Source: Fasciola hepatica (Eukaryota > Platyhelminthes > Trematoda > Plagiorchiida > Fasciolidae). From it: 64,000 bases of DNA. The notes under the pieces were generated by a model that worked only from the letters and a program-made list of their open reading frames with translations, was not told the origin of the DNA and did no database searches. The translations under genes and the position numbers were made by a program. The stretch covers positions 3,627,501 to 3,691,500 of the forward strand of contig CANUEZ040000029.1 of the NCBI GenBank assembly GCA_948099385.1. Direction: 5' to 3'. Below are positions 53,641-64,000 of this stretch, in pieces (position 1 is the first letter of the stretch; each line of letters begins with the position of its first letter).

Positions 53641-55662
53641 TTGCTCTTCCTCGGTCACATCATCGACGCCAACGGCATTCGTCCGGCTGAAACCAAGGTC
53701 AGTGATATTGCTGAATTTCCACTTCCACAGTCCTTCAAACAGCTCAAACGTTTTACCGGCTTTGTCAATTATTACCGCCGGTTCATTCCACATTGCGCCA
53801 CCCTGATGCAACCGCTCACTGATCTTTTGCGGGGCAAACAACGAACCCTCATCTGGACCGATCAAGCCCAGGAGGCCTTTTCTCAGCTCAAACAGGCCTT
53901 GTCGTCTGCGGTTCTTCTCCGTCATCCGGATCCCCATGCTCCCCTCCGTATCGCTGTTGATGCTTCCGATGTCGCACTTGGCTGCGTTCTCAAGCAGGCC
54001 GTGGACGGCGCCTGGGAGCCTCTGGCTTTTCACTCACGCCGCCTGTCTTCCGCAGAATCCAAATACAGTGCGTTTGGTCGTGAGTTACTTGCCGTCTACA
54101 CCGCCATACGTCACTTTCGCCACGCGCTGGAAGGACGGGAATTCATCATTTTCACAGATCACAAGCCACTACTGTATGCTTTCCGCAACGCGTCTGATCG
54201 TCATCCTCCACGAGAAATTCGCCAGCTGGATTTCATATCACAATTTTCTACTGACATTCGTCATATCTCCGGGTCAGCAAATGTGGCTGCAGATACTCTT
54301 TCCAGGATCCACAGTCTCGGGTCGCCCGCTGCTCTCGGTATCAATCTCGAGGACCTGGCACGAAGCCAGCAGGATCCTGAGTTTCAACAAACCATTCACG
54401 ATACAAGTCTCCGAGTGCGGGCTTTGCCTCTTCCGTCATCTGCTGGCACTATCCTCTGCGACACCACCTTGGATCATCCAAGGCCAATCGTACCACTTTC
54501 ACATCGCCGTCCAATTTTCGATGTGTTGCACGGTCTATCCCATCCGGGTATCAAGGCCACATGCAAACTAGTCCGTGCCCGATTTGTTTGGCCAAACATG
54601 GATCGCGACGTTCGTCAGTGGGCACGTAACTGCATTGCTTGTCAGCGAGCCAAAATTCAGCGACATACCACCAGTCCAGTCGGAAATTTTGAGACTCCAG
54701 ACGCCCGTTTCGCTCACGTGCACGTCGACATTGTGGGACCCTTGCCACCATCCCGAGGTATGATCTACCTACTCACTTGTTTTGATCGTTTCACTCGTTG
54801 GCCCGAGGCCATACCCATTCCGGATGTTCCCAGTGAAACTGTCGCCCGTGCGTTCATGGAACACTGGATTTCCCGCTTTGGTTGTCCTACCACAGTAACC
54901 ACCGATCGAGGAGCTCAGTTTGAATCTGCCACTTTCGACAATCTCCTCCAACTGACTGGCACTAAGCGTATTCGCACCACAGCTTATCATCCCCAGGCAA
55001 ATGGCTTGGTCGAACGTTTTCACCGGCACCTCAAAACTTCGCTCAGTGCTTACAACAATCCTCAGTGGACGGACGTCCTACCACTGGTTTTATTGGGCAT
55101 TCGCAATACGTTGCGCAGCGACACTCCCTACACACCTGCGTCCATGACATTCGGCACCACGGCTCGTCTCCCAGGTGAATTTGTCGCACCCAAGGTGAGC
55201 GCACCTTTCCCCAACCTTGGAGACTACACTCAACGTCTCATGATCTACATGCGTCAGAAGATTGGTATTCCTGTCCGTTCGACAGATCGGCCGTCGTTTA
55301 TTCCCAGTCACCTACATACGTGCACGCACGTTTTTCTGCGTACGCCGAGCCGCCGCCCGTTGACTCCAGCTTATTCTGGCCCGCACAAAGTCATTCGGCG
55401 TTTAGAAAAAACGTTCATCATCGATCTCAATGGTCGGCAAGAAACCGTCAGCATCGACCGCCTTAAGCCAGCGTTCGTCGACTCGGAAACCCAGCCTACG
55501 CCGTTGCCCGTCGATGGTAAAAACACAGACGTTTGCCGGACCCCAACAACATCTAGCTCCAGCACGCGTGAATCACAGGTCGACCCCCCATCACGTTCCA
55601 CCAGGTCTGGTAGGCATGTTCGTTTCCCTGCACGATTCGTTGACTTTATTGTTCTTACATAG
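53641..55662 (+). pseudogene. CsRn1-like Pol, part 2: RT thumb, RNase H, integrase
   Basis: A TAA at 53,626-53,628 separates this 673-residue frame from the shifted RT segment. Visible are LFLGHIIDANGIRP (RT thumb), RIAVDASDVALG and IIFTDHKPLLYAF (RNase H), and the integrase HHCC region ending CIACQRAK near residue 335. The catalytic residues are D363 (HVDIVGPLP), D422 (TDRGAQF) and E458 (ANGLVERF), the last two in D35E spacing. The C-terminus ends RSGRHVRFPARFVDF. Integrase looks intact; only the junction with RT is broken. Confidence 0.92.
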
Positions 55663-56073
55663 ATTTCCCCTTTTGATTGCATACCCTATCCAATTTTTCT
55701 TATCTCTTCTAGGGTCAGTCGTTGTTTACCTAGGAAGGATCTGGCACACCACCAACAATGGACATGTGTCACTATATGAACATTACCATTTTTTGTTGTT
55801 GTTGTTGCCTACGTGCCTTGTACATGGTTTGGCACGTCTCTGTCCCCACTTAAGGTTTCTAGATAGAGAGCACGGGGAGAGGATACCCCACCAGTTCACG
55901 CATGAGTAACCTTCTCTGCGGCTATATATGGCCCAGAGGTCCTTAGATCACCTTAGAGGTGCTGAGCACAAACCTTTTCCAGCTGGAACTATTCAGCTGG
56001 TTTTTGGCTCAACTCACGACGCTCTCTTAGGTCGAAGTCCTCCTACTCGGTCGTCCTTCTGGAGGGGGACTGA

Positions 56074-56379
56074 TGAAGCGGCTTCGCAGACACCAAATTC
56101 AATAAAATACAATCGCGAGCTTAGAGCTTAGGCGCGCCTTGTTTAAGTCCACCGGCGTGAAAATAAGAACACGAAAAAAAGAAGAACCTTCGTCACACTA
56201 CGTCAAAACGGCAAGGCGCGCTCCAGCTCATCAGCTCTGGTGATTAGCTCGATCAGCCTCCCTTCTCCTGTACTTCATACAGGGCGATCAATACAAGTAC
56301 AAAAACCATCAATCGCTGTCGTTCTGCGTCTTTATTCGCTGGACGGGAATTGAGTCCACAAATCGTGCGTTCGACCAAA
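56074..56379 (+). repeat. CsRn1-like 3' LTR
   Basis: 306 bp, one difference from the 5' LTR. Preceded by a purine tract at 56,061-56,070. Confidence 0.95.
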
Positions 56380-56383
56380 ACGC

Positions 56384-57069
56384 GGCGACTGATATTTCAG
56401 CCACAGGTTGCGCTGGTGGAGCTAAGGCACTTTTTAGTGATCGAAAAACCTCTCTTTGGAGGGGCGTTTTATCCGGTTGTATTCTGATTCTTTTGAATGG
56501 GGTGGCATTGGCAATGATTTGCCAACTAGTTATGAATTCTCTAGCTGTTACTTCTTCAGCGAATTGGAACTTTAAAGGACAGTCAGTGCGTTGTGATTTT
56601 TTGCGCAGTCGAGTGCAATAGCACCTGTGGTGTGCCATGTTGCAAGCATTCAGGATGGCGAGTTTGGTTGACGGCAGGGGTAGTCGATCAGGGATGTTGA
56701 AAACTATCGCGTTTTTGGAGTTGGCTATACGCTTATGAACTTCCGTCGCAACTGAGTCTAAGAAGCGGCCCGCCATGACTAGGCTCTGGCGATCAGCAAT
56801 AGGCGTGGGCTCCATTATGCTAGATAAAGGGGATATCTTTAATAGAATATCATCGATGGACTGGATCTGGTTATGCAGGTCGGCCACTCTTTGATCTACT
56901 TCGTTAATCTTCTTGTTGACTACGTCATAACCATCAACGAGAGGTACTGAGCATGGACTGAGTGCAGACTGAGGTTGAGTGTTCCTGGATTTTTGAGCCT
57001 AACGGTACGAATTGCCTGATTTGCACCCGGGACCTTGGCACGTTTACGCAGGCCCTTTGGAGCTTCCAT
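56384..57069 (-). pseudogene. LINE-A ORF1, 5' part
   Basis: The likely start is MEAPKGLRKRAKVPGANQ near 57,069. A frameshift near 56,945 moves to the frame with VNKKINEVDQRVADLHNQIQ, a short coiled-coil-like segment. It continues through VMAGRFLDSVATEVHKRI, NAIVFNIPDRLPLP and CNMAHHRCYCTRLRKKSQR. LINE-B has the same order (NAIVFDIPERIPLS, CHCVRLRKNSLR), so this is a conserved ORF1 domain of the family. It stops where the LTR element inserted. Confidence 0.78.
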
Positions 57070-57236
57070 AAGTAGTTCGGGAGATAATGTGGAGAAGAGG
57101 GAAAGATTATGGGTCAGCAAGTTGAACTTTTCGAGAGTGCAAGGCTACGTAGAAAATTTTGGGTATTTTTCTTACGCCTTTCTAGCTAAATGACAGACGG
57201 TTATAAGCTTCATAAACATAACCTAGGGAAAATAGA

Positions 57237-57262
57237 GGCCCGGTGTAGCGCAGCGGGTACTA
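57237..57262 (+). other. tRNA 5'-half-like sequence
   Basis: GGTGTAGCGCAGCGGGTAC carries a near-perfect tRNA A box with D-loop GG. No B box follows, because BEL LTR sequence begins within a few bases. It may be a truncated SINE head or LINE-A 5' flank; not a functional tRNA. Confidence 0.35.
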
Positions 57263-57543
57263 CACTATTGACGTGTCTTTACGCACCGTTTGTTTTTATG
57301 GACTAATTGTTGTTTGTTCGCGCCCAGAGCGCTGCTTTGTCATATCCTTGTTCTGGACCTGCATGACGCATGTGTTCCTCACTCGCACTCCGCAACTCGG
57401 TTTCTCGTTTGCTGAGTTCTTGTGATCTCATTGTTGATGTTTATATCTTTTTGGTGTCGTTGTTCATTCAATAATCTAGTATCGTAGAATATCACGGATA
57501 ATCGCCTTTTGATTTCGGGATCCGTTGCGAATTTGGCTACGCA
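57260..57543 (+). repeat. Truncated Pao/BEL LTR, opposite orientation to the element at 34.5-41.2 kb
   Basis: Matches the reverse complement of 40,805-41,160 from ctacactattgac through ggctacgca, lacking about the first 80 bp. It is more diverged from both LTRs of the BEL element than they are from each other. No BEL internal sequence was recognised to its right, so it is an LTR fragment or old solo LTR. Confidence 0.82.
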
Positions 57544-58089
57544 TTGCTCAACCGTGTTACACCCGGGGCTCTATTCCCATAGATCGTCTCAGACCCTTCT
57601 GATCCTTGGCACGCTCTTTTCACCACTGGTAGCCTTTTGCACTGAAGACGTCAACTGCGTTACATCGCGTAGCCTTTTCGCTATTATCGGTATAGTTTTT
57701 ATTAAGCTATCTAGGATAATCCCTATAACTTTAGCTCTAAGGTCTGTTGTCCGACCCAGAAAAAATCAAGCGATTTTTTCTGAACACTATTCCCCGGGAC
57801 CACCCGGTGGTAAAAGATTCACACAAAAGTGATCTTTGAACTGCTCTTAGGGTATGAGCTAAGCGAAACATCAGTCTCAGTCAAACAACGCTAGCACATT
57901 CCAAGATATCACTCAGGGAATCACCTTCGTAAAGAGACTTGCCAATACATCCGGAAACTTTCAAACAGCACCATCCGCAGAAACTGCCTGCAGTTTTTAG
58001 CTGAACAACTGATACATAATTAGCTCCGTGGATATTGACCTCCCGTGGCCAACACTTTCTTTCCCCCTAAGGCCTACATATATCAGCCA
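57544..58089. other. No recognisable gene
   Basis: Sequence between the LTR fragment and LINE-B. Nothing identified; it may include the LINE-B 5' UTR. Confidence 0.35.
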
Positions 58090-58144
58090 TACTCTACACT
58101 TAATCCTCTGCTTCCGCATAGCTCTCACCCTCGCATATTGTCAC

Positions 58145-59787
58145 GTCTTGTCCAATTGTCCATCCACATCCTTACCACCATAGATATGTTACATCTCCCA
58201 GCTGAGCCAGAATCACTGTCAGCAACCGCCGTCGCAAGACCATTAAATTCCAAAACTCACTGGATAACTGCTCAGTCTCTCTGGTAGATATACTTGGACA
58301 CGCTAATAGACAAACCGCGGAAATGAGCAAATATCTGAGCAGTCTTTTCTTTCGCATTGACTCCGCTGATCGGATTATCGGTCAACTGATGCTTATAGCA
58401 TTCTTGCTTGATCCAGCCGCACACCATACCCCAACCAATCTACTACTGGCCACGAATTTTGTGGACACGATTGCCTCGGAAATCTTCAGACGGATAAAAA
58501 AGGCAAACAATGCTATTGTGTTTGATATCCCAGAACGAATACCTCTCTCAGCTGCCAAAAATGATCTTAAGCGCTTGCAACCTTGACTCACAACCGTGCC
58601 ACTGTGTTAGACTCCGCAAAAATTCCCTGCGCACCACCTGCTTACTGCTGTTTCAGTTTGCAAATGAAGTTGTCACCAAGATTTTTATTAGCCGGCAATC
58701 GTTATTCGTAGCCAAAAGTGGCTTCAAGTGCGCCAAGTTACTTCCTGACTAGACCCCACTGAAAAGAGAAGTGCAAAAGAGTCACGCCCAGAATAGTAAC
58801 CCCGGTGTTAGTGCGACCAACAGTCCACCCCGAAACTCCGGTGCACCTATCACTGGCCACGACCCGATGTTGCCATCTATTGCAGAACACAATTCAACCG
58901 TACATTTGGACAGTACGCCAATTTCCTCAACCAATGAGCCACCTGGCAAACGCCCCAATATTCACAAAAGCCCAAGCAAATCTCAAGACTGGAACAAGCG
59001 CCCCAACATCCACAAAACTGATGAAGGTTCCTCCAACTCATCCACCCGCGAGCTCATGTTCTCCACAAGCCTAGATGACCCCATTTCTTCTACTAGCTCC
59101 ATGTCGGGTTATTCAACCGTACCTATAAATTACTGCACCATCAACCCAACTCCGTACACACCCATGCAACCTGTTACCTCTGGCATTTTCGATAACTCAA
59201 CCAGGCCCCTAAGCCCATTCGCTGCACTCACCTATTCGCCACCGGAATGTATCTGGTTACCACCTAGGCCACCACCGCTGATTAACCCGTCAGTGCAGAT
59301 CGACCTTTAGAAGTTAACACTTCGTCGCCAAAAGAACAAGGCCCATCAACATAATGCACATGCAAACCATAAGGAAATGGCTCAGTCGAGCGAAACTTTA
59401 CCAGCTTCTTATACGGCTGTGGATCCTACTTTTCCATCCCGGCTAACTGCCTCATCATTCCCACCCTACTTTTACCCACCTTATCTCCCCCCAATCACTG
59501 CTCCATTACATTACTATCCACCACACCAACTAATCTATAACTCTACCGCTACCCAGTTACTCCCTGGGAACCATCTCCGTGCCCCACCTAGCTTCCCACT
59601 CCCACAAGACCCATTTACACCTCTTGGCCTAGTACTGCCGTCCGTCCGTGGCCGCTTTTTTCCTGCCGCCCCCCTCCGAGAATATTCCCCGCATTCAAAC
59701 TGCTCTCCCAAACAGCACCTCCCCATCCCTTTTTCCTTACATTGTTCCCTTCCAGGCTTCAAATCATCAAATCCGTGGAACAAGTGA
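58145..59787 (+). pseudogene. LINE-B ORF1 (broken)
   Basis: Segments in different frames give SVSLVDILGHANRQTAEMSK, NFVDTIASEIFRRIKKANNA, IVFDIPERIPLS, then CHCVRLRKNSLRTTCLL and a Ser/Asn/Pro-rich region to 59,310. After a stop a Pro/Tyr-rich region runs to 59,787. The order matches LINE-A ORF1. At least three frame breaks are present. Confidence 0.75.
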
Positions 59788-59802
59788 GGTCCTCCCCCAT
59801 CC

Positions 59803-62727
59803 TTGCCCTACATAGGCGACCACACCGTACCCTACAAACAACTACCATGCAACCCACCTGCCAATCCCCCCAGCCCATTTACTACCCCCCCTGGCGATAC
59901 CCTCCTGGCTGACAACCCGGCTGCCGGAAGCATACTCGGCCCCAATAATCTTCCGCTACCCTCACGCGGAGCTTTAGCGCCTTGTAATCTCAAAGATACA
60001 GGCAGAGTTTCCCTCCTGCTGTTGAATTCCCGTTCGCTGTTGAACAAAATTAACAACTTGAGGAAACATGTACTTGCTTCTAGCTTAGACATTGTTCTGG
60101 TTACAGAAACATGGTTAGCCGACCTCACCCCAATTGACGTTGTCTCGTTGGTAGGCTATAACTCCTTTTGAGTAAGCAGTGTTAACCGCCAAGGCGGTGT
60201 TGCATATTAGATGCGTCTACCGCGTACCTACCTCTAGCTACTCTGATTTCCCGCATATCTTTAGGGCTTTCGAGTAATTTCTACTCTTCTCTTAGGTCCG
60301 AAGATCAAAGAAGGAGACTTTAACACTCCGGGTATTTGTTGGAATACTATGACTGCCCCCTCCAATTTCCTTCTGGACACCTACGCTGCAGGATGGACAC
60401 AGCATATTGCCACACCAAAAAGGCATAACAATATCCGCGATTTGGTGTTCACTCATGGCCTCCGTGACGTGAACGTCTCCGTCACACAAAACCTTCCCGG
60501 TTGTGACCACAAAATGGTCATATGTCACTTCAATGTTACACAAGAATCATGCCTACCTGAAGTTGTCGAAATCAAAAACCAAAACACCTACAGAATGACT
60601 AACTGGGCCCAGTTGGCTGCCTCCATCCGGGGCATTGACTGGTCCGACTTCTTCCTCACATCTGATCCGCAAAAAGCGGCTGGTGTGTTCCATGTCAAGT
60701 TGCTTTCCTCCATAAATTGCCTTACCTCAACCGTTAGACATATTAGAGCCAAGACTACCAAAATTGCCAAACTTCGACAAAAAATTTGTAAGCTCCAGAA
60801 CTCTTTCCTCAGGAATCGAGACTTCTCTTTGATACTCAGAATAAGCCGACTCTGCCGTGATCCCTATGCAGCAACCGAGAATAAACTCAAAAAGCAAGAA
60901 AGGACAGCCCTACAGCAGCCTCACAGTGTGAAGCTCCTCTCAAGACTGCTAAAATCTCGCAACTCGCGCAGCAATGGAAACAATATCCCATTCCTTATCC
61001 AAAATGGCACCCATCTTGTCTCGCCAGAAGATATGGCTGAAGCTTTCAACTGCTATTTCGCCTCAGCTCTTATTACGGACACAAACCCACCATCATTCTG
61101 CTATCCGATGCTCACTCAGGATAAGATATCAACCATAACATTTACCACGGCCAACATCAGGGATTCCCTGGCGAACACGAAACCCTCCCATCACCCGGGG
61201 CCCGACGACCTTCCATCTTTCCTACTTCGATCTGGAGGACCTGACCTAGTGCTCCTATTGCCGAACCTCTTTACACTATCTATGTCGTCTGGAGTCTACC
61301 CAGCTCAATGGAAAGCGTCCTGTATAATTCCAAAACACAAAAATGGGCCCTTGCATGATCCGAGGAAATATCGCCCCATAAAGCACACTTCGATTGTTTC
61401 CAGGCTCATGGAGAGGATAGTAAAGGACCAGATTGCAAATTTCCTGACTTCTCAAAATCTCATCAACCCAGCTCAGCATGGGTTTCTAAAGTCCCGTTCG
61501 TGCCTCACTTGTCAGATGGACTTCCTCAATTTAATCACTTCTAAAGCAGACAGCAGCAAGTCAATTATCGTCATCTTTCTCGACATGACTAAAGCGTTCG
61601 ACCGTGTATCTCACGCCCGCTTACTGCCAAAAATTAAATCCTACGGAATAGCTGACCCCCTTCTGTCCTGGCTATCATCTTACCCTTCTGAACGTTCTCA
61701 AACCGTCATCGTCAGTGGAACATCCTCTCGGCCCAAACGAAATACCAGCAGGGCCGTACAGGGTAGCGTTTTAGGCCCTCTCTTATTTCTTATGTACATA
61801 AATGACGTCTTCCAAGTAGTGCTTCATGGCACGACATTCCTCTTTGCTGACGGCATAAAACTAGTTTACACTTTTGAGGCGAACGCCCCGCACTCAGTTG
61901 TCAGTGATATTCTGTCAGACTTGAAGTCCCTTGACGAATGGTGTGCTCGATGGCTGATGAAGTTTTCCGCAGCTAAAAGCTCCCTTCTTTCTTACAAATG
62001 CCACGTTCCACCTGGCTCCCTTAAAATAAATGGTCTGCCAATACCCACAACTCATGTGGTAAGAGACCTGGGCCTGCACTATTCATGTTCTTTTAACTTC
62101 CATGAACAAGCATTGACCCAACTCGGCAGGGCAAGAAGGATGATTGCACTTATCCTCAGGACATACCGTACTCAGGAGAGTAAGCTCCTGATATTGAAGA
62201 CCCACGCCAGGTCGCCACTGGAATACTGCCCCTAGTCTTTACCCTGATGCGAAAGGCCGACCGGGTCAACATAGAGAAAGTGCAACGCTCCTTCACCAAA
62301 AAATTACTGGCCACCTCTCCTAAACTCAACTACAGAGCTAGGGGCGAACTACTCCGGCTTGAGCCACCATGGTTACGTCGTATCAAGCTCAGTCTCTCAT
62401 TTCTCTTCAACCTCCTGCATTCGAAAGTCCACTCATCTGATTACCCACTCGGATTCTCCAGTGAGACTCCCTACTCCCTCCGTCACAGGCAATTCACCAA
62501 TACAACCCCCTAATCTAGACTCTCAATCAGATCTGGATATTTCTTGGTTATCTACTCCAGCCTCTAAAATAAGCTTCCTGACTCACTGCGATCGTGTCGC
62601 ACGCTGATACAACTTAAAGGAGCAATATGCAAAATCCCAGACGCATCTTCTGTAATTAGCATGACCCGTGATAACATTAACATAGACCAAGCATATGGAG
62701 ATTGCCTTGATTATTGGACCACAATGT
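59803..62727 (+). pseudogene. LINE-B ORF2 (broken): endonuclease and RT
   Basis: The endonuclease start LLLLNSRSLLNKINNLRKH and VTETWLADLTP end at a TGA at 60,169-60,171. A short frameshifted stretch leads to EGDFNTPGICWN and GCDHKMVICHF. The RT frame (60,349-62,235) has YRPIKHTSIVSRLMERIV, QHGFLKSRSC, IFLDMTKAFDRVSHARLL, VQGSVLGPLLFLMYINDVF and FLFADGIKL, where the second catalytic Asp of FADD is Gly. After a frameshift the C-terminal VNIEKVQRSFTKKLLA block follows, and two more stops interrupt the tail. It is inactive. Confidence 0.85.
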
Positions 62728-62788
62728 GACACAGTCTTTTGCGTTCGATCGCTTTCTCATGACCCGTCCGATGTTCGCATCCACGTAC

Positions 62789-62790
<2 letters not shown>

Positions 62791-62832
<42 letters not shown>
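62791..62832. repeat. (AT)n tail of LINE-B
   Basis: A 42-bp alternating AT run lies between the LINE-B terminal sequence and the 5'-truncated LINE-C. Confidence 0.9.
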
Positions 62833-62836
<4 letters not shown>

Positions 62837-63230
62837 AGTTATGGAATAAACTCCCGCTAAACATCCGCAAGAGCCTCTCAGTTTTCCAGTTCAGAGGCTC
62901 GCTGGATCACTCCTTGATGGTTCCCAATGTGATCCTTCTTACGGGCCAGACCGTCACCGAAGAAGTGGCCCACGAAAACGGGTTTGATTACTAGGATTAC
63001 TGCACTGGAACTTTCATCTCTCGCCCGATGACAAAAGCCAGGGCAACCATTCTCTTTTACGTTATATTGCACACAATCTATACTACTGTAGCCACAGTTT
63101 GCTGGCTTTTATAACTATACCTAGTTTAATGCTTGCCGGTTCTCCTAATTTTCGACTATGTTCGTGTTCTATTGCCAACCAGTTTAAGTTTCTTAGGCTT
63201 AGATGTCCCTGCAGTAAATAGGTATGTGGC
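62833..63230 (+). mobile_element. LINE-C: 5'-truncated related LINE, ORF2 tail and 3' UTR
   Basis: The first bases after the AT run encode YSKLWNKLPLNIRKSLSVFQ and then SLMVPNVILLTGQTVTEEVA, ending HENGFDY at 62,994. LINE-A has the same block (YSKLWNKLPRTIRKC, and SMLSLTNASISEDRAYEEG-like spacing) about 55 residues from its ORF2 end. LINE-C is thus a severely 5'-truncated copy of a related element. Its 3' boundary is uncertain. Confidence 0.75.
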
Positions 63231-64000
63231 TTTGGACCCTAGGACACTGAGTTCCGCTGCTTACCACCTTACCTGATCTTTTCAATCCTTTCCCGTTCAT
63301 TTTGGCTACCGCCACTCCCCTGGGTTTTATTTCCGGCCTCATTTCGCCTTTCTTAATTGTCTCATTCCAGAACCTCTTATCCCAGAAGCCCACTTGCTAG
63401 TACCTACTTAGTGGCCCTTCCTCTCGTCTCACCCCTGTATCTACCATCCACCAACTTCTATCACACTCCCTCCTATGCTCCACACTATTTCCCATCGGCA
63501 CAGCTAAACTCATCCACACCAGCTAGCCCGGAATGGTCTCTGATGGTCTTAGGCATGGTCCGGCGCTGTATGAGACTGATACACGTATGCCAGCTCGTGC
63601 TTTACAACGTTCGTTGTCCTACTCCGTGTGTTTGCATAGTCCCACCCTGCATTTTCCCAGCCCATGCTAGCGAACCCCCTGATGTCAACGGCACCCATAC
63701 CATAGCGTCGTTTGAACGTAGGGAAAACAGACTACCCCCAGCAGTTGCGAAAAAAGACAAATACTCATAAAATTACGATCGGGCGGAGGGGCTATGGAAA
63801 GTTCCTATATGGGCTCAACCACCCCTCTGTTAGGAAACAAAACAAAATGAAAAAGAACAGTGGAAAGAAGACTTCGTGGGATCGATTCCCTCACCAAATA
63901 CCACTGACATCGGGCTGTGAAGGAATTGAGCAACCTTCATCTATGGGTATGTCTCCCACCAGCTCAGACCTGATCCTATGAAAGGGGAAAACCCGCATTG
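63231..64000. other. No recognisable gene; possible LINE-C 3' UTR
   Basis: A plus-strand frame at 63,357-63,770 is Pro/Ser-rich at its start but has no family features. I see no shared LINE terminal sequence or AT tail before the window ends. Confidence 0.35.

Larger units (their letters stand above)
51221..56379 (+). mobile_element. CsRn1-like Ty3/gypsy LTR retrotransposon, recent insertion
   Basis: Two 306-bp LTRs (51,221-51,526 and 56,074-56,379) differ at one base. A 4-bp ACGC duplication flanks the element (51,217-51,220 and 56,380-56,383). The primer site TGGTGAGCCCG at 51,528-51,538 resembles the complement of tRNA-Trp 3' end used by CsRn1 relatives. A GGAGGGGGAC purine tract precedes the 3' LTR. 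Gag (51,687-52,532) has the CHCC motif, and pol has protease, RT, RNase H and integrase in gypsy order. A frameshift and a stop between RT and RNase H break pol. Confidence 0.95.
45925..57120 (-). mobile_element. LINE-A: CR1/Jockey-like non-LTR retrotransposon, nearly full length, interrupted by an LTR element
   Basis: Minus strand. ORF1 begins near 57,069, is split by the LTR element at 51,221-56,379, and resumes to 50,096. ORF2 overlaps it and runs from 50,286 to 47,134. A 1.1-kb 3' UTR ends with about 60 bp (45,947-46,007) shared with the 3' end of LINE-B and then an (AT)n tail. The APE-type endonuclease plus RT without RNase H, a proline-rich ORF1 and a microsatellite tail fit the CR1/Jockey group; exact clade not determined. 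Confidence 0.85.
58090..62832 (+). mobile_element. LINE-B: decayed CR1/Jockey-like copy related to LINE-A
   Basis: It keeps the same layout as LINE-A: ORF1 with the IVFDIPERIPLS domain, Pro-rich part, endonuclease, RT, a terminal sequence at 62,729-62,790 and an (AT)n tail to 62,832. Many frameshifts and stops are present. Its 3' UTR is only about 60-80 nt, against 1.1 kb in LINE-A, although the terminal 60 bp match. The 5' boundary is approximate. Confidence 0.85.

Noticed and set aside
53638..55682. Minus-strand open frames opposite CsRn1-like pol
   Set aside because: Antisense shadows of RNase H and integrase coding sequence.

Overview
The window looks like a piece of a large, repeat-rich parasitic flatworm genome. 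A pseudophyllidean (diphyllobothriid) tapeworm is my best guess, but this is inference with no database behind it. The reasons are a split gene with two tiny 5' introns (35 and 41 nt) followed by kilobase introns, a CsRn1-like Ty3/gypsy element with the CHCC-type Gag motif, and many decayed RTE-like, CR1/Jockey-like, Penelope-like and Pao/BEL retroelements. Nothing bacterial is present: no operons, CRISPR array or ribosomal RNA.

The one clear host gene lies on the minus strand between 22,998 and 4,552. It encodes a complete TMEM184/OST-alpha-family membrane protein. Nine coding exons can be joined with canonical GT-AG introns and consistent phases to give 1,386 nt (461 residues plus a stop). 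Its six longer introns hold SINE-like repeats, a Penelope-like fragment, an RTE-like LINE fragment, AT microsatellites and one arm of a 212-bp inverted repeat.

From 23.4 to 34.5 kb there is a graveyard of RTE-like LINE fragments in both orientations, several internally deleted. It also holds a decayed mag-like gypsy fragment and a roughly 720-bp fold-back (long palindromic) element at 32.08-32.80 kb. A Pao/BEL LTR retrotransposon fills 34,514-41,160 on the minus strand. Its 356-bp LTRs differ at about 16 positions and its gag and pol are broken in many places. A decayed gypsy integrase lies at 42.9-44.4 kb.

From about 45.9 to 57.1 kb there is a long CR1/Jockey-like LINE (LINE-A, minus strand) with a nearly open ORF2. 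Its ORF1 is split by a CsRn1-like LTR retrotransposon (51,221-56,379, plus strand). That insertion has 306-bp LTRs differing at one base and a 4-bp target duplication. A truncated BEL LTR follows at 57.26-57.54 kb. Then comes a decayed plus-strand copy of the same LINE family (LINE-B, 58.1-62.8 kb) ending in an (AT)n tail that abuts a 5'-truncated third copy (LINE-C).

The elements document layered insertion: LINE first, LTR element into it later, with older RTE-like debris elsewhere. I found no convincing new functional system. The points most worth checking are the complete TMEM184 gene with a possible spliced-leader acceptor, the fold-back element, the near-identical inverted 212-bp repeats, and the recent LTR insertion whose pol is nevertheless broken.
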